Shown here: piece by piece, positions 36,224 through 47,797 of the stretch
How positions within the stretch are numbered: position 1 is the first letter of the stretch
How the letters are laid out: every line of letters starts with the position of its first letter
Source of the DNA: Acestrorhynchus altus
Taxonomy: Eukaryota; Chordata; Actinopteri; Characiformes; Acestrorhynchidae
DNA length: 64,000 bases
Direction of reading: 5' to 3'
Assembly: GCA_034509495.1 (NCBI GenBank)
Contig: CM067507.1
Location: 31,051,279-31,115,278, forward strand
The notes under the pieces: generated by a model
The model's database searches: none
Told to the model about the DNA's origin: nothing
What the model saw: the letters and a program-made list of their open reading frames with translations, nothing else
Program-made: the position numbers and the translations under genes

Positions 36224-38003
36224 TCTGCTCCTTAACCGTGTCTGTTACTTTAGCCATCACGGTCCAGAACAGTATGGGTTCTCGAGTTCTGATATAAATC
36301 TTTAGAGAAGATCTATAAAATATGAAATGCCATCAAACAAATATGTTTAGTCAAGTCAAGAGGCTGTTGTTGTCATTCCAGCGGAGTGTGAGTGGTGGTG
36401 AATGTGACAAAACTACCTACAGCTCGACTTGCACCATCAGAAACCATCTGAGTGAAATGATTTCCATCGTTTAGCGTGCTCTTTGAAATGCTCTTTTATG
36501 ATGCACATTTATGCAAGATGGTTTAAACAATGTCAACCATGAAAACCATGCTAAAAAAAATGGAAACAATGTTCATAAAGGGTCTCTGGGACAGCAAAAA
36601 CCTACCCGGTAAAACTGAACGTCCTTTAAAACAGAAGACATTTAAGAACAATCAGAATTACAGACATTCAGTCATACCAATCATCACCCACAAATCGTGC
36701 CCAACACGTTTGGGCTAAAGTGGCATAAAGCCCCCAGCACTGAGCTGTGGAGCAGTGGAACTGGACTGTATCTGTTATATTACTTTGCACAAGGAAAAGG
36801 AACTGCAAAAGACAAGCGGCCATTACAACTTAAATGTGTGATTAATAGCAGCCTAATGTTTCGTGCATGTGTAGCTGCGGACAGTACCAACACACCATAT
36901 GCCCCCGAGGACACATAAAAGAGCCTCTCGCTGAGCAGGAAAAGCTCCAAGAGGCAAACAAGGCAAAGGCACTTCATGAACAGGAAGTGCACTTCAAAGT
37001 GAACTCCGGAAACCCGGGAAAGTCAATAAAGAAGGCCAAGCGAAAAGGGAATTAATCAATCACTGTGACCATGATGAAAATGACCTGCACTTCTTTAAAG
37101 TTCGAGAGAAGCACAGAGTTTCTATTGATGGAGAATATTCCACCGAAAATCCATTTTTATTATGTTATGCTTGTGTTATGCTTAAAGCATATCTGGAAGT
37201 GCGGCCTTCAACATTCCCGATAGAACGCTGAAAACATACCGAGGCAGTGTGCAGGGAAGTGGTCTGAAAAATAAATTAGCAGACTTGAGCTACAGTTGGC
37301 GAACGCCAGTGACCCTTTACAGAAATCACAGAGGAAACATGGACGTTTTATTTCATCTCATTTCTATTTCTGAAGCATATGGTGTTTGGAAGAAACTCCG
37401 GCTGCCTTCAGGGGGGTTGGTGGCTCGCCTCTGTTGGAAAGGTCACTGGTGTGTTTGCTGGCTGGCTGCACACGTCTGACTCAGCCTCCATATGCCAGCC
37501 GGAGTTTGAGAGAAACTGGCGTTTTAACTGGCACATGCTCACTCACGGCCTACAGCAGTCTGTGGCCTGGGCCCATCTGCCAGGGGCAAGTGGCCATCCC
37601 CATAAAACACACACAACAAACGTCATCACCCCCCATCTGAGTCTGCTCAGACGTCTAGGAATTAAATGGTTAGTCTTCGTTACTGCAGACATCAAAACAC
37701 GGTGTTTCTCCAGTTCTTTTCGGCTCGTCCTAGTTCCTCTGGGAAGCATGGAGCAGTTTCTTTGCTGACTTGAGAACATCCATCCTTTTAAAGGTGCCAA
37801 GCAATGGAAAACAGTGTATTTGGCTTTTGGCACGTAATTGGTACACAGACAGAACCAGGATCCTCCGAAACAGGGCCATAAAACAGGTCAATTTCAAAAT
37901 CCCCAAACTGTTACATAACATAAAAAACCTTGACTCGCCAGCACAATGTATATATACCCAGCCCACTACTGAAGACTCGTCGAGGAAAAACGTAACGTAC
38001 ATT
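36221..38003. other. intronic sequence with a small Tc1-like fragment at 36,715-36,775
   Basis: TAAAGCCCCCAGCACTGAGC then TGTGGAGCAGTGGAACTGG at 36,725-36,763 belongs to the CACTATATGTCC Tc1-like family. The rest, including a 129-codon open stretch at 37,379-37,768 with no domain or splice borders, is unassigned. Confidence 0.45.
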
Positions 38004-38335
38004 TAGCGCATTTAGCAGACGCCCTTATCGAGAGCGACTTAAAAAGTGCTTTGCTCTTCACTCAGAGAATATCCTTCGCTAGTAGACGAGGCTTGAATCT
38101 AGAGATTCCTCACATTTAGATCCTGTTGATCACAAACGTCTTTATGGAGTTAAATCCTCCTGAGTCTTCAGTCTGCGTTTGAAGACAGTGAGGGACTCAG
38201 GGGAAGTTCGTTCCACCATTTTGGTGCCAGAACAGAAAAGAGTCTGGATGCATGTTTTCCTTGCGTATTGAGGGATGGTGGGTCAAGCCGTGCTGTACTT
38301 GTACATTTTATGAGAAGATGGAAATGAGGTTAGGC
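38004..38335 (+). repeat. dispersed teleost repeat (GCATTTAGCAGACGCCCTTA family)
   Basis: GCATTTAGCAGACGCCCTTA then TCGAGAGCGACTTA, followed by TTCGTTCCACCATTTTGGTG and CCAGAACAGAAAAGAGTCTG. Both phrases are characteristic of very common fish interspersed repeats. Class not assigned. Confidence 0.6.
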
Positions 38336-38584
38336 GAGAACTAGGCATCATGGTGAAACCAGTAAAATGAGCAAATTCTATTCAGGGAGGTTATAAAGTA
38401 TCCCTACCAGACCCAACTAAAATGACTTCAGTTAACTAAGAGCACACGATGCCAACTGGACACCTACTGAGTGCTTAAAATAAAACCACCCATTAAACGA
38501 TGTAGCTACTATAAGCCATAATGTAAGCAGCCAATAAAAGTACAGCTCTTCGTTTTTTTCATAAACCCACCATAAAAGAAATAT
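38336..38584. other. intronic sequence, nothing recognised
   Basis: No supported feature. Confidence 0.4.
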
Positions 38585-38705
38585 CAGCATGTTTTTCATT
38601 CTGAGGTAAAATAAGACGGTTGTAAATCAGCTTGTTAAAACACATCTGGGCATTTTTTTTTTTGTTTACATCCCAAGCAAAGTCACATACTGACTTATAC
38701 TATAA

Positions 38706-38763
<58 letters not shown>

Positions 38764-38884
38764 TTATAGTATAAGTCAGTATGTGACTTTGCTTGGGATG
38801 TAAACAAAAAAAAAAATGCCCAGATGTGTTTTAACAAGCTGATTTACAACCGTCTTATTTTACCTCAGAATGAAAAACATGCTG
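38585..38884. repeat. perfect 300-bp palindrome with (TA)28 centre
   Basis: Arms of 122 bases (38,585-38,706 and 38,763-38,884) are exact reverse complements by base-by-base reading, including an 11-base T/A homopolymer in each arm. They flank an uninterrupted (TA)28 at 38,707-38,762, and both share the same centre of symmetry (38,734.5). Outermost bases are CAGCAT and ATGCTG. No duplicated target site is seen in the flanks (GAAATAT and CAGCAGC). Confidence 0.97.
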
Positions 38885-40422
38885 CAGCAGCAATCTACTG
38901 TTCTAGATAACAGCATATCACACAGTATCACAATCCACACAAGCAAGTCTATTAGAAATCACTTAACATGTCCTGAGAGGTGTGGGAAGATTAGGGACCA
39001 ACTGGTACAGTACAAGATTCCCTAACTAACCTCGCAGCCCAACTTCCAGACTAAAGTAATACACGTCACTAGTTGAATAACTACGTATCTGACAAAATTG
39101 GATTTGATCTAATTCAGAAATACAGATTGTGGATAAGCCCTAAACAGGGAAACTGGTGTCACCTACAGTCCAAACTACTGTTAATATATAAACGACAGGA
39201 AACAATGAAAGTCACTAGTAATCATCTTCATTTTCAATAATCTTGACTCAGAAGATGTCCATGACATTACCCGTGAGTGGCACCCACCGTGCTTCACTGA
39301 TCCAGTGGCCTTGGTCAGTTCAAAAGTTTAGTCTTCGTTAAAAAGTCACGAGCCAGGCTGAAAAGAATTTCCTCTAAAATGGTCACTCATCAGTCCAACA
39401 ATAAAATATTGATAAATAAATTCAACTTGATCACCACTATTCTTGTTCACTGACATATAAATACAATATTCTAATTGTCTTAAAATTATAGCTCTGCTGC
39501 TTTTGTGGCTACTCATTTTCAGAGTGCTAGGCAGCTGCTTTAGAGGAGCCCATATATATATATATATGCATCAGCTGGCCTTTCTCTAACAATGACTGTG
39601 AATAGCCACGCCCAGGCTAATTTAGGTCTGTGATCTTGGTTAAAAGTTATCTGAAAGTTCAAATCTCTTGTGGTTTGCGTTCAAATTTGGCCAGATGTTC
39701 CCAAATGTTTGCATGCCACTGTTTAGGAACTTTAACAAAGTCTTAACGTTTCTCTTTCTCTTTGCTTGTCAACTGTTGCCCCCATGCTGTGATTCAGTCC
39801 CCAAACCCAGCCATGATCCTTCCTGTTCTAACTGCACTTATTCTCATAGAGCATTTATGTTCTCTATGGGACACCTCGACTGTGGTAGTCGGCCACTATG
39901 GAAATTACACTTGGCAGTACAGGCTTTGGTACTGGGCCACACAGAGGTCCCGTGTGATTTTAAAGGGAGGTTATTTCTATGAAAGGGTACTCAAGTGGAA
40001 AATGCAGATCTGACTGCGATCGAGGAGACGGATATTATCCGGTAGCGCAGCGGTGTCCACACATGCCATGTGGGCCAAAGGAGCTAAGCACATACGAATC
40101 AAATAATACCAGTCACCATGTAACGTCAGAGTCACTGCAATCCTGTTGAGAGACCAGTCAAACATTTCCCTGCACTGAGAGCAACACTGCACCATACAAG
40201 CTGCTGAGTAATTAAGTCTATATGAGCGGCTACTTGTTGAGACATACAGATTCATGCTGTGCTTCATCAGTGCAAGTGAAATCTGTGAATATATTGATGC
40301 ATGTACATACACATCCCATAAAAACCACCTGTATGAGTCATGCAGCAAGCATTCACATCTTCAAAGCAAACAATGATTACCAGCAACCGAGCACTCAGCC
40401 AACACTGATTGAAATCCAGGTG
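38885..40422. other. intronic sequence, nothing recognised
   Basis: Short AT repeat at 39,551-39,566. Long open frames at 39,668-39,982 (+) and 39,977-40,348 (-) have no domain or splice borders. Confidence 0.4.
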
Positions 40423-40447
40423 TTTTTTTTTTTTTTTTTTTTTTTTT
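40423..40447. repeat. poly(T) tract
   Basis: 25 consecutive T bases. It could be the A-tail of a minus-strand retroelement, but no element body is recognisable to its right. Confidence 0.85.
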
Positions 40448-41796
40448 ACAATGTACAGGAAAATGCAAGCATTGTAAACGAGGGCAATAAAATGCATTTA
40501 AAATGTCACTTGATAGAATATTTAGAGTAATATTTAATGTTGCTTTCAATCATTTTAAGAATTTAACATAAGTGCAAAAAAATGTAGCATGCCAATGTGT
40601 ATTTTGTATTTTCCAAGGCATTTTCCCAACATTTTATGAACATCGACGGATTAATACAAACTCCTGCATCCTAAAAAGATGCCACACAACAGGGCTATTA
40701 AGAAAATAGCAAGACAGCTTTAAAAAGAGCAAGGATTTCTGTAAAAACAAACAGTAATATAGACACAGACATGTCAGTGTGTCAGTGTCACGTGTACCGG
40801 CAATATATCATAGACCTGATTCTGGACCCAAAGGCATGGCATTATCCTGGTGGAACATCCAGTCATCATGATGGTGCATGCCATCCATTAAGGGCTGCAA
40901 ATAGACACTGTCAGTTTAAAACTACACTCAATGATGAGTTTAGGCAGATCAGTGGACCCAACCCATGCCATAAGAATCAGAGAGCAACGGGCTTTTTTGA
41001 CAACTGGGGTCCATTGTTTTGTGAAAAACACAAACCTTACCATGAGCCCAAAACTGTTGGTATCGTGACTAATCAGATCATGCCACTCCTCTACAGTCCA
41101 GCTAACAAACTTAAGTCCAGGTGAGGCACTCTGTCAGTCTGCACTGAGTTGCATGTCTCTAGCCAGGTGCCATCAGTCTCTTTGAGCACCCATGGGTGGC
41201 CACAGCACTGTCCACTATGGATGGTAATGCCTTCTATGATACACTGTCAGTAAACACCTGACACTGCACATGGATTGCAGACATAAAGAAGGATTTTAGA
41301 TTCACCAGTTCACAATATACATCCCTAAAAATGCAATGAGCTTGTTTAGATGTTCCTTTGAAATCTTCTGGTGCTGAAATTTGAGGTGAGAACCCATCTT
41401 CCATGATGGTCTTATTTGTACAGTTAGCACTGCACAGTAGAACAGTGCACCACTACCAGTCATTTCGCATACGTTTCAGGAACTCAAAGACTAGAACAAG
41501 CAAAAACACGTTCCTACTGTACAGACAAAACAATTCAATCCCATTTGAGAATTGAATTCCACTCACAACTGAACCCAAACAACCCATTAAAACACCAAAG
41601 CCAGACAGAGAGCCAGAAAAGCCTGAACATCTTAAAACATTGATTGTGAAGGTGAAAGGAGCTATTCAGAATAAAGCCCCTGCCCACAGCCCCTCTGCTT
41701 TAGAGTGGAAGCAGACATTAGTGTCAGGGAGGTGATGGATGAACCGCCCCATCCATCACAGAGCAGGACCACCAGCAATGCAGTAGCAGAGATGGG
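40448..41796. other. possible decayed transposon body at about 40,790-41,300
   Basis: On the minus strand 40,835-40,860 reads ATGTTCCACCAGGATAATGC, like the MFQQDNA motif of Tc1 transposases, and the surrounding wording looks repeat-like. No termini or open frame, so class is uncertain. Confidence 0.3.
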
Positions 41797-41842
<46 letters not shown>

Positions 41843-41857
41843 GGGATAGAGAGAATG
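41797..41857. repeat. (GA)n tract
   Basis: Purine run with pure GA core and small interruptions at its right end. Confidence 0.93.
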
Positions 41858-42023
41858 GGGGGTACTCACCGATTGAGACAGAGAGTAAAGGGCATTAATC
41901 TTGGCAGCACTCTGACTCCGAGGATGGCAGAGGCAGCTGAGGGGGCTCAAAGCCAGGCTGCTGGAGCGGGCACATGAAGGCCGGTGGGACCCCATCATGA
42001 AAGAGTACAAAGCTTGGCATACA

Positions 42024-42025
<2 letters not shown>

Positions 42026-42058
<33 letters not shown>
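42026..42058. repeat. (AC)n microsatellite
   Basis: 33 bases of AC. Confidence 0.95.
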
Positions 42059-42060
<2 letters not shown>

Positions 42061-42155
42061 CCTAACGGCCTGTGTGGGCATGAGTGACATAGCCACTTAC
42101 AACCTGCTGCACCCATTCAACTTCAGCTGGCACAGGTGGCTTGGTTTGTGCGTGT

Positions 42156-42157
<2 letters not shown>

Positions 42158-42199
<42 letters not shown>
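42158..42199. repeat. (GT)n microsatellite
   Basis: 42 bases of GT, 100 bases from the preceding AC tract and in the opposite strand sense. Confidence 0.95.
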
Positions 42200-42200
<1 letters not shown>

Positions 42201-42699
42201 TTAATAGGGGAGGCTAGATGGAAGTGCCGGAATGAGCATTATTCTGTGAAACTGGCTCAGGCTGGAGGACTGGGAAATGGTCTATCTGCCAAAAGAGGCT
42301 TAACTGGGTGAAGAAAGTCATTCAGGGAGGTTAAGGTGTTTTGATATTTCCTCATTAGATGTGTTTACAAAAGGCAAATTCAATTCGAGGCACATGTGTG
42401 GAGAACATGCATCTAAAACGCTGCACACTGTTGTTCAAAAAGCATTGTTGTTCAAAGGGTTGTGAAATGGGAGGCAGCAGCAATGCTACAGCACATTTTC
42501 ATCTGAATCATCTACACACAGCCCCACCCAGCCACTAAAGCCATCCATATGTTTCTCAACGTGAACACACAGCTGCAACAAACAGACTTCACGACAGGAC
42601 TGTCGCAATACGAACACAGGGCCTTCATTTTCCAGGACAAAACATGCATGAAGAAGCTGACCTCAGATTAGGGGGGAAAATGTTTGATTCACTTTAAAA
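42200..42699. other. intronic sequence, nothing recognised
   Basis: No supported feature. Confidence 0.4.
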
Positions 42700-42985
42700 G
42701 CACCCCTATAAACCAGCTTTAACCCAAAGCACACAGACCCACTGTGTTTTGTACACAGGGGGAATCTGTTCCGTGAATTTTAACCTATCAATACAGTGAA
42801 ACACACACACACACACATTAGTAGGGAGTGAGCACACATCCTTGGACCAATGGACAGCAATTGGGGAGTTAAGTGCCTTGATCAAGGACACTTCAATCAT
42901 GTCTCGCCAGTTCAAGAACTCAAACTGCAGTCAAGGTTGGAAACATGTCTGGTTCCCTAACCACCAGGCCATGGCTGTTCCACAA
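42700..42985 (-). repeat. SINE-like dispersed repeat
   Basis: Minus-orientation copy: ACCCACTGTGTTTTGTACAC then AGGGGGAATCTG on one side, and TTGGGGAGTTAAGTGCCTTG, ATCAAGGACACTTCAATCAT and GTCTCGCCAGTTC on the other, ending in AACCACCAGGCCATGGC. Confidence 0.65.
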
Positions 42986-44019
42986 AGTTTTCACCAAGAC
43001 TGTTGACCACTGACCACCTACATCATTCTGTTACTTTGCCTACATTCTCCACTCCAGGTCTCACTGCATTTGTGTGCTCATCAGAGGGTTGTGTTTCCCA
43101 GATGGCTATTTAGTAAATGCAACATAATTCCATTCAGACTATTGACGGGAAATCCGCACAGACGCATGGAGATGTCAGGATGTCCCAAAACAACACGAAT
43201 GAACTAATGAAGCATTACTGTAATAACGAAAGCCGTGATTAAAAACACGACAAACACAAACGTACAAAAACATATAGAAAAAGTAAAAGGTCCTGGTATA
43301 GATCACATCTTGTAATCTCATTCATCATCTAGAATCCAGAGTTTCCCCAATTCTAAAGATCACTTTAATGGCTGTTTGAGTGCAATTTACAAAAGCTACA
43401 GGTGGTATTTTTGCTTCCGACACCACTGGAGCACAGCATAAGCTGGATTTTCAATGAATGGAGCTTTCTAAAAATCAGCTCCTTCATAATATGTGTTTAA
43501 TATATATGTGCAGAACCATATACACCAGTTGTTCAGTGCACATTGTTCTCCTGTACATCTGTGAACGTAACAAACGTCAAGTCTGAACGGTGTTTTTGCT
43601 GCACACTGCTACAAAGAGACAAACAAAGGATCAAGGTGTAAATCCATCAGGGACACTGTATTTAGATGAATGTGTCCAAGGTCAAACTGGAATTATGAAG
43701 CCAAAACATACTTTGAAGAAACATGCATCATCGAACATGCATCATTACGGAAATCATATGGCCCTAGAAACCAAGCTGTCACATGATCTGGCCTCAAAAC
43801 AGTATCAGCAATGCGGATCAGAATGTGCTCTGTAAGAGATTATCCAACAGATAAATGCGATTTGCATTCTGTCCCAGCAGATTCAGCATTCCACAGAGGA
43901 TCCTTACTCTGTACACAGTGATAGAGAATGTTTTCTACAACAATCAGATTCATATGATATAATTATCTGAAACTCACATCGAAGAGGACTCTTTCCAGAT
44001 ACCACATTTACTGAAAATC
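42986..44019. other. intronic sequence, nothing recognised
   Basis: No supported feature. Confidence 0.4.
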
Positions 44020-44175
44020 CACTATATGTCCAAATGTTTGTGGACTCCCATTTTAATGAATGGATTCAACTACTTTAAGCATCGGTGACTGCTGATACAG
44101 ATGTGCAAATGCACACACAGCTTGTCTGATCCTTACAGAGCAGTAATAACTATGAAACAGGACCCTCTGCTTAGT
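44020..44175 (+). mobile_element. Tc1-like element, left-end fragment (CACTATATGTCC family)
   Basis: CACTATATGTCCAAATGTTT then GTGGACTCCC, TTAATGAATGGATTCAACTA and GATGTGCAAATGCACACACA. Truncated after the CTGATCCTTACAGAG part. Confidence 0.7.
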
Positions 44176-44284
44176 TCCAGAGAGGTCTGGAGAGGTCTGG
44201 AGATTTCACATTAGCAGACGGATGTCAAAACATGATTGTAAAAGTGTACTCTGTTACCAGTGCATCCTTCTCTTATACTCATAT

Positions 44285-44500
44285 AAAGGTAAAGGTGCTC
44301 ATGGACCCACTGTGTTGCACACACAGGGGAATTTGTCCTTCGCATTTAACCCATCCACACACAGTGATACACACACACACTAGTGAATTCACACACACGG
44401 CACCCGGGGAGCATATGGGGAGTTAAGTTCTTTGCCCAAGGGCACTTCAGTCATGTCCTGCCAGTTCAGGGATTCGCAACTGGCAACCTTCCGTAATACG
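44285..44500 (-). repeat. SINE-like dispersed repeat
   Basis: CATGGACCCACTGTGTTGCA, GGGGAATTTGTCCTTCGCAT and TTAACCCATCC, then GGGGAGCATATGGGGAGTTA, TTTGCCCAAGGGCACTTCAG and TCATGTCCTGCCAGTTCAGG. It is the same family as 16,465 (opposite strand) and 42,700. Confidence 0.65.
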
Positions 44501-44990
44501 CAATGTCTTTCTTCGGCTGCCACAAAGCCCATCAGCATGGATAAAAGGCTGCTTTTGAGAACAATGGCCAGGGAAAGAAAAGTTGAGAGATTACCATAAG
44601 CACTGAAAGAAAAACTAGCCCTTGGTCTAAGGGAAAATTCTGGGGCCACTGTGGTCTACATCAAGCATCTCCACATCTCACACAACAGGCACTGAAACTC
44701 CTATGTTCTTCAATTGGTAGCTGCCTTTGACGGAGAACCTTCCAAAGCCTGCTAGTAAACCTACATCACGAGTGAACATTTTTCCTATGTAAGCCTGAAA
44801 TTCATAAATACTGTATAAGAAGATAGAAAAGGCTTGTCCCACGTGCCTACTTGCCTGATCCTCAATAAGCTGGAATGGAACATCTGAAACAGCCTCAAAT
44901 TTGCGAATCACTGGACTAAATACTACTGTACCTTACATTCGATCGGCCCGAAATCTAGAGGTTTGAGTAAATTACTATTCCAACAGTATA
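44501..44990. other. intronic sequence, nothing recognised
   Basis: No supported feature. Confidence 0.4.
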
Positions 44991-44994
44991 AATA

Positions 44995-45690
44995 CAATGT
45001 CTAGTTTGGCTGATGCAACCACAATCACGAGTAAGACTGCTCTCCAATAGATGATCATCGACACCCTCCACAAAGAGGGTCAACCACAGAAGATCATTGC
45101 TGGCTGTTCACAGAGTGCTGGAGCAAAGCATAGTAATGGAAGGTGACTGGAAGGGGAAAATGTGAAGGGAAAAGGAGCAGGAGCAATGGGGATGACCACG
45201 GCCTTCAGAGGATTATTGAGAAAGGTCGGTTGAAGAACTTCACAAGGGGTGGACTGAGGATGGTGTCAGTGCATCAAGAGCCACCATGTACAGACATCTC
45301 CAGGAAAGGAGACTGCAGCATTCCTAAAATCAGGTGCCATCTTAGGCAGACAGAATCAGAAGCAACCTGCCTGGACTAACAAAAAAAAAAAAAAAAAGAA
45401 AAAAAAAAAAAAAACTGGACTGTTGCAGAGTCCCTTTTTTCAGATGACAGTAAATTTCATTTCATTTGCAAATCAAGAGTCTTAGATTCTCAACTCAAGC
45501 TCCTAGAGTCTGGAGGAAGAGGAGAGGCATGATCCAAACTGTCTGAAGTCCAGTGTGAAGTCTGTGATGGTTTAGTGGACCACGTCATCTGCTGGTGTTG
45601 GTCCACGGTGTCCTATTAAATCCAGAGTCAACACAGCATCTATCAGGAGATCTGCTGGCTAGCTTAATGGAGATCCTATGAAATATTCTA
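44995..45690 (+). mobile_element. decayed Tc1-like transposase gene
   Basis: The first half keeps wording such as CACCCTCCACAAAGAGGGTC and GAGCCACCATGTACAGACAT. The second half has GGACTGTTGCAGAGTCCC followed by TTTTTTCAGATGACAGTAAA, GAGTCTGGAGGAAGAGGAGA, ATCTGCTGGTGTTGGTCCAC and ATCTATCAGGAGAT. The latter reads as remnants of FSDxSKF, RVWRK, SSAGVGP and YQEI blocks. Many deletions and an inserted A-rich run at 45,379-45,415. It probably belongs to the family whose ends appear at 58,244. Confidence 0.65.
45379..45415. repeat. A-rich run
   Basis: Two poly(A) blocks separated by one G, lying inside the Tc1-like remnant. Confidence 0.9.
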
Positions 45691-45723
45691 CTAATTTGTG
45701 AAACTGGTTTGAGCCATATAGAT

Positions 45724-46121
45724 CAAATAGAAATAGAAGAAGAAAAAGAAATAGAAGAAGAAGAAGAAGAAGAAGAAGAAGAAGAAGAAGAAGAAGAAGA
45801 AATAGAAAAAGAAGAAGAAGAAGAAGAAGAAGAAATAGAAAAAGAAGAAGAAGAAGAAGAAATAGAAAAAGAAGAAGAAGAAGAAATAGAAAAAGAAGAA
45901 GAAGAAGAAGAAATAGAAAAAGAAGAAGAAGAAGAAATAGAAAAAGAAGAAGAAGAAATAGAAAAAGAAGAAGAAGAAATAGAAAAAGAAAAAGAAGAAG
46001 AAGAAATAGAAGAAGAAGAAATAGAAGAAGAAGAAATAGAAGAAGAAGAAGTAGAAGAAGTAGAAGAAGTAGAAGAAGTAGAAGAAGAAGTAGAAGTAGA
46101 AGTAGAAGAAGAAGAAGAAGG
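45724..46121. repeat. GAA/TTC array, about 400 bp, with periodic AATA interruptions
   Basis: (GAA)n blocks of 3-18 units are separated by AAATAGAAAAA or AAATAGAAG. The right end changes to GAAGTA units. The plus strand has no C at all and T only in the interruptions. An open frame of Glu with regular Ile exists only because all units are multiples of three. Confidence 0.97.
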
Positions 46122-46421
46122 GCATATTATCGTTACGGAAAATAAAGCCATGACTGTACATCATCTTTAAGTAGTCAGAGATGCAACGACTGTGTTCCCA
46201 CCCTTCTTCAAGGGTTACAACTTAAGCCTAAATTAGAGGATTCTCAGAGCCTCCAGCTATAACATTTACAGATCTACTCTTGTCCCAGTTTTCCAACACC
46301 AAATCCGAAAGAGAATAAAAAGAAAAATAGTGTGTAGTCAAGACACATGTTCCAGAAGTGCTGTATAAGGCTTTGCCAGGCTGCCCATGTCTTTGCTATT
46401 AGAAAGCAATGCTACTACTGC

Positions 46422-46424
<3 letters not shown>
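46122..46424. other. intronic sequence, nothing recognised
   Basis: No supported feature. Confidence 0.4.
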
Positions 46425-46485
<61 letters not shown>

Positions 46486-46511
46486 AGTTTTATAATANAG
46501 AATAAGAATAA

Positions 46512-46577
<66 letters not shown>
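46425..46577. repeat. compound (AC)n - (AAT)n microsatellite with one undetermined base
   Basis: (AC)n at 46,425-46,483, a 15-base link containing the only N of the window (46,498), then AATAAG units and (AAT)n to 46,577. Confidence 0.95.
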
Positions 46578-46579
<2 letters not shown>

Positions 46580-47357
46580 GGGTGAACATTCTCTATGGTT
46601 AACCTGTCGGTGAAAACACAAATCACTGATCTCAGGTCAACTTTTACATGGGAGATTGAGAGAGCAGTCACGGACCAGAAAACATTAAAAACTTCCATCC
46701 AACATAAAAGGGCTTTCATCTCACCAGTATCCAGGTAAGAGATTGTGGAGATTGCAGGCCAATTAGTCATTGCCAGAAATCAAAGTCATATTTTTAGAAC
46801 AAAACTACACACCAATTCAACCTCCAACCTCTAACATGCTGAAGGTCCCACTTCCACACTCTCCTTGCTCTCTTGCAGTGTATTAAAAATGACTCGTGAT
46901 TTTCATTGTGGACTTTGGCCTGGATCTTTGCACGTTGGAACAAAAGGCAGATAATGCACTGAGAGGGAACCTAGCCTTTACTCAACCAGTAGTGACATGT
47001 GCGACAGCTCAGCCCAACAGTGGGAAAAACCAACTGACTGGAGCATGACGGTAGTAACATGATCCTCAGGTCAGGCACTTTGTTTCTGACAGACAGAGAC
47101 AGGCAGACTGACAGCTTCAGGAGAAGAAAAACCTGTTCCAGTTCTACAGGTGAAAGGCTGGAGGAAAATATGCAATGTGTGTTGGTTTTCATGTATTTTC
47201 AGGACGTAAAGAGGCCTAACATTATAGGGAAGGCAGAGACATATGGCCTCGAATTCTTCATGCAAAAGCTGCTTCTGAAAGTTTTTTCATAGATTGTTTT
47301 TTAAATAAATCAAACTTTTTCATGGTAACAGATTAAGGATAGGATTCGGGTATTGAT
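46578..47357. other. intronic sequence, nothing recognised
   Basis: No supported feature. Confidence 0.4.
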
Positions 47358-47512
47358 TTTTACATTTACGGCATTTGGCACGTACACTCTACAACTCCAC
47401 TAGCTATACAGTGAACTGGTAGTGTGAAAGGCTTCTTACTGGTAATCAAACAGCGAATCAAACCACAGTCTACAGCATGGTGCTAGCGGTTTTAACCACC
47501 CTGTTATACCAT
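47358..47512 (+). repeat. dispersed teleost repeat (ATTTACGGCATTTGGC family)
   Basis: TACATTTACGGCATTTGGCA at the left and ACCACAGTCTACAGCATGGT then GCTAGCGGTTTTAACCACC at the right, as in a common fish repeat. Diverged in the middle. Confidence 0.5.
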
Positions 47513-47616
47513 CAATGTCCCATTACTGGTAGACACTCTGATTCAGACACGGTTCTGGGCAACTGCAGCATTTGGAGTCTTACTAGTATAGCTGTTGTAT
47601 AGGTGTTTGGCTAGAG

Positions 47617-47797
47617 CAGGGGTCAGTAACCCTGCTCCTGTAGAGCAGACCTTCCTGCAGAATTTAGATTCAACCCTAACCTCCAATTAATAACTGCCTT
47701 CAGTAGTTCTTGATTGGCTGGTGGGGTGCGTTCGATTTAGGTTGGAGTTGAAACCTGCAGGAAGGTAGCTCTCCAGGAGCAGCCTTGGTGACCCCTG
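47617..47797. mobile_element. hAT-like MITE
   Basis: 181 bp with terminal inverted repeats CAGGGGTCAGTAACCCTGCT at the left and AGCAGCCTTGGTGACCCCTG at the right. Same family as 11,692-11,877. No clear 8-bp target duplication, suggesting age. Confidence 0.8.

Noticed and set aside
37379..37768. 129-codon plus-strand frame
   Set aside because: Overlapping frames on both strands are also open; no domain or splice borders.
39977..40348. 123-codon minus-strand frame
   Set aside because: No recognisable domain and no exon borders; likely chance.
40423..40447. Poly(T) as a processed pseudogene tail
   Set aside because: No gene-like or retroelement-like sequence to its right that would fit a minus-strand insertion.
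45709..46170. 153-codon Glu-rich frame (and Phe- or Ser-rich frames on the other strand)
   Set aside because: It is purely the reading of a GAA/TTC array whose units are multiples of three; no exon signals or non-repetitive domain.
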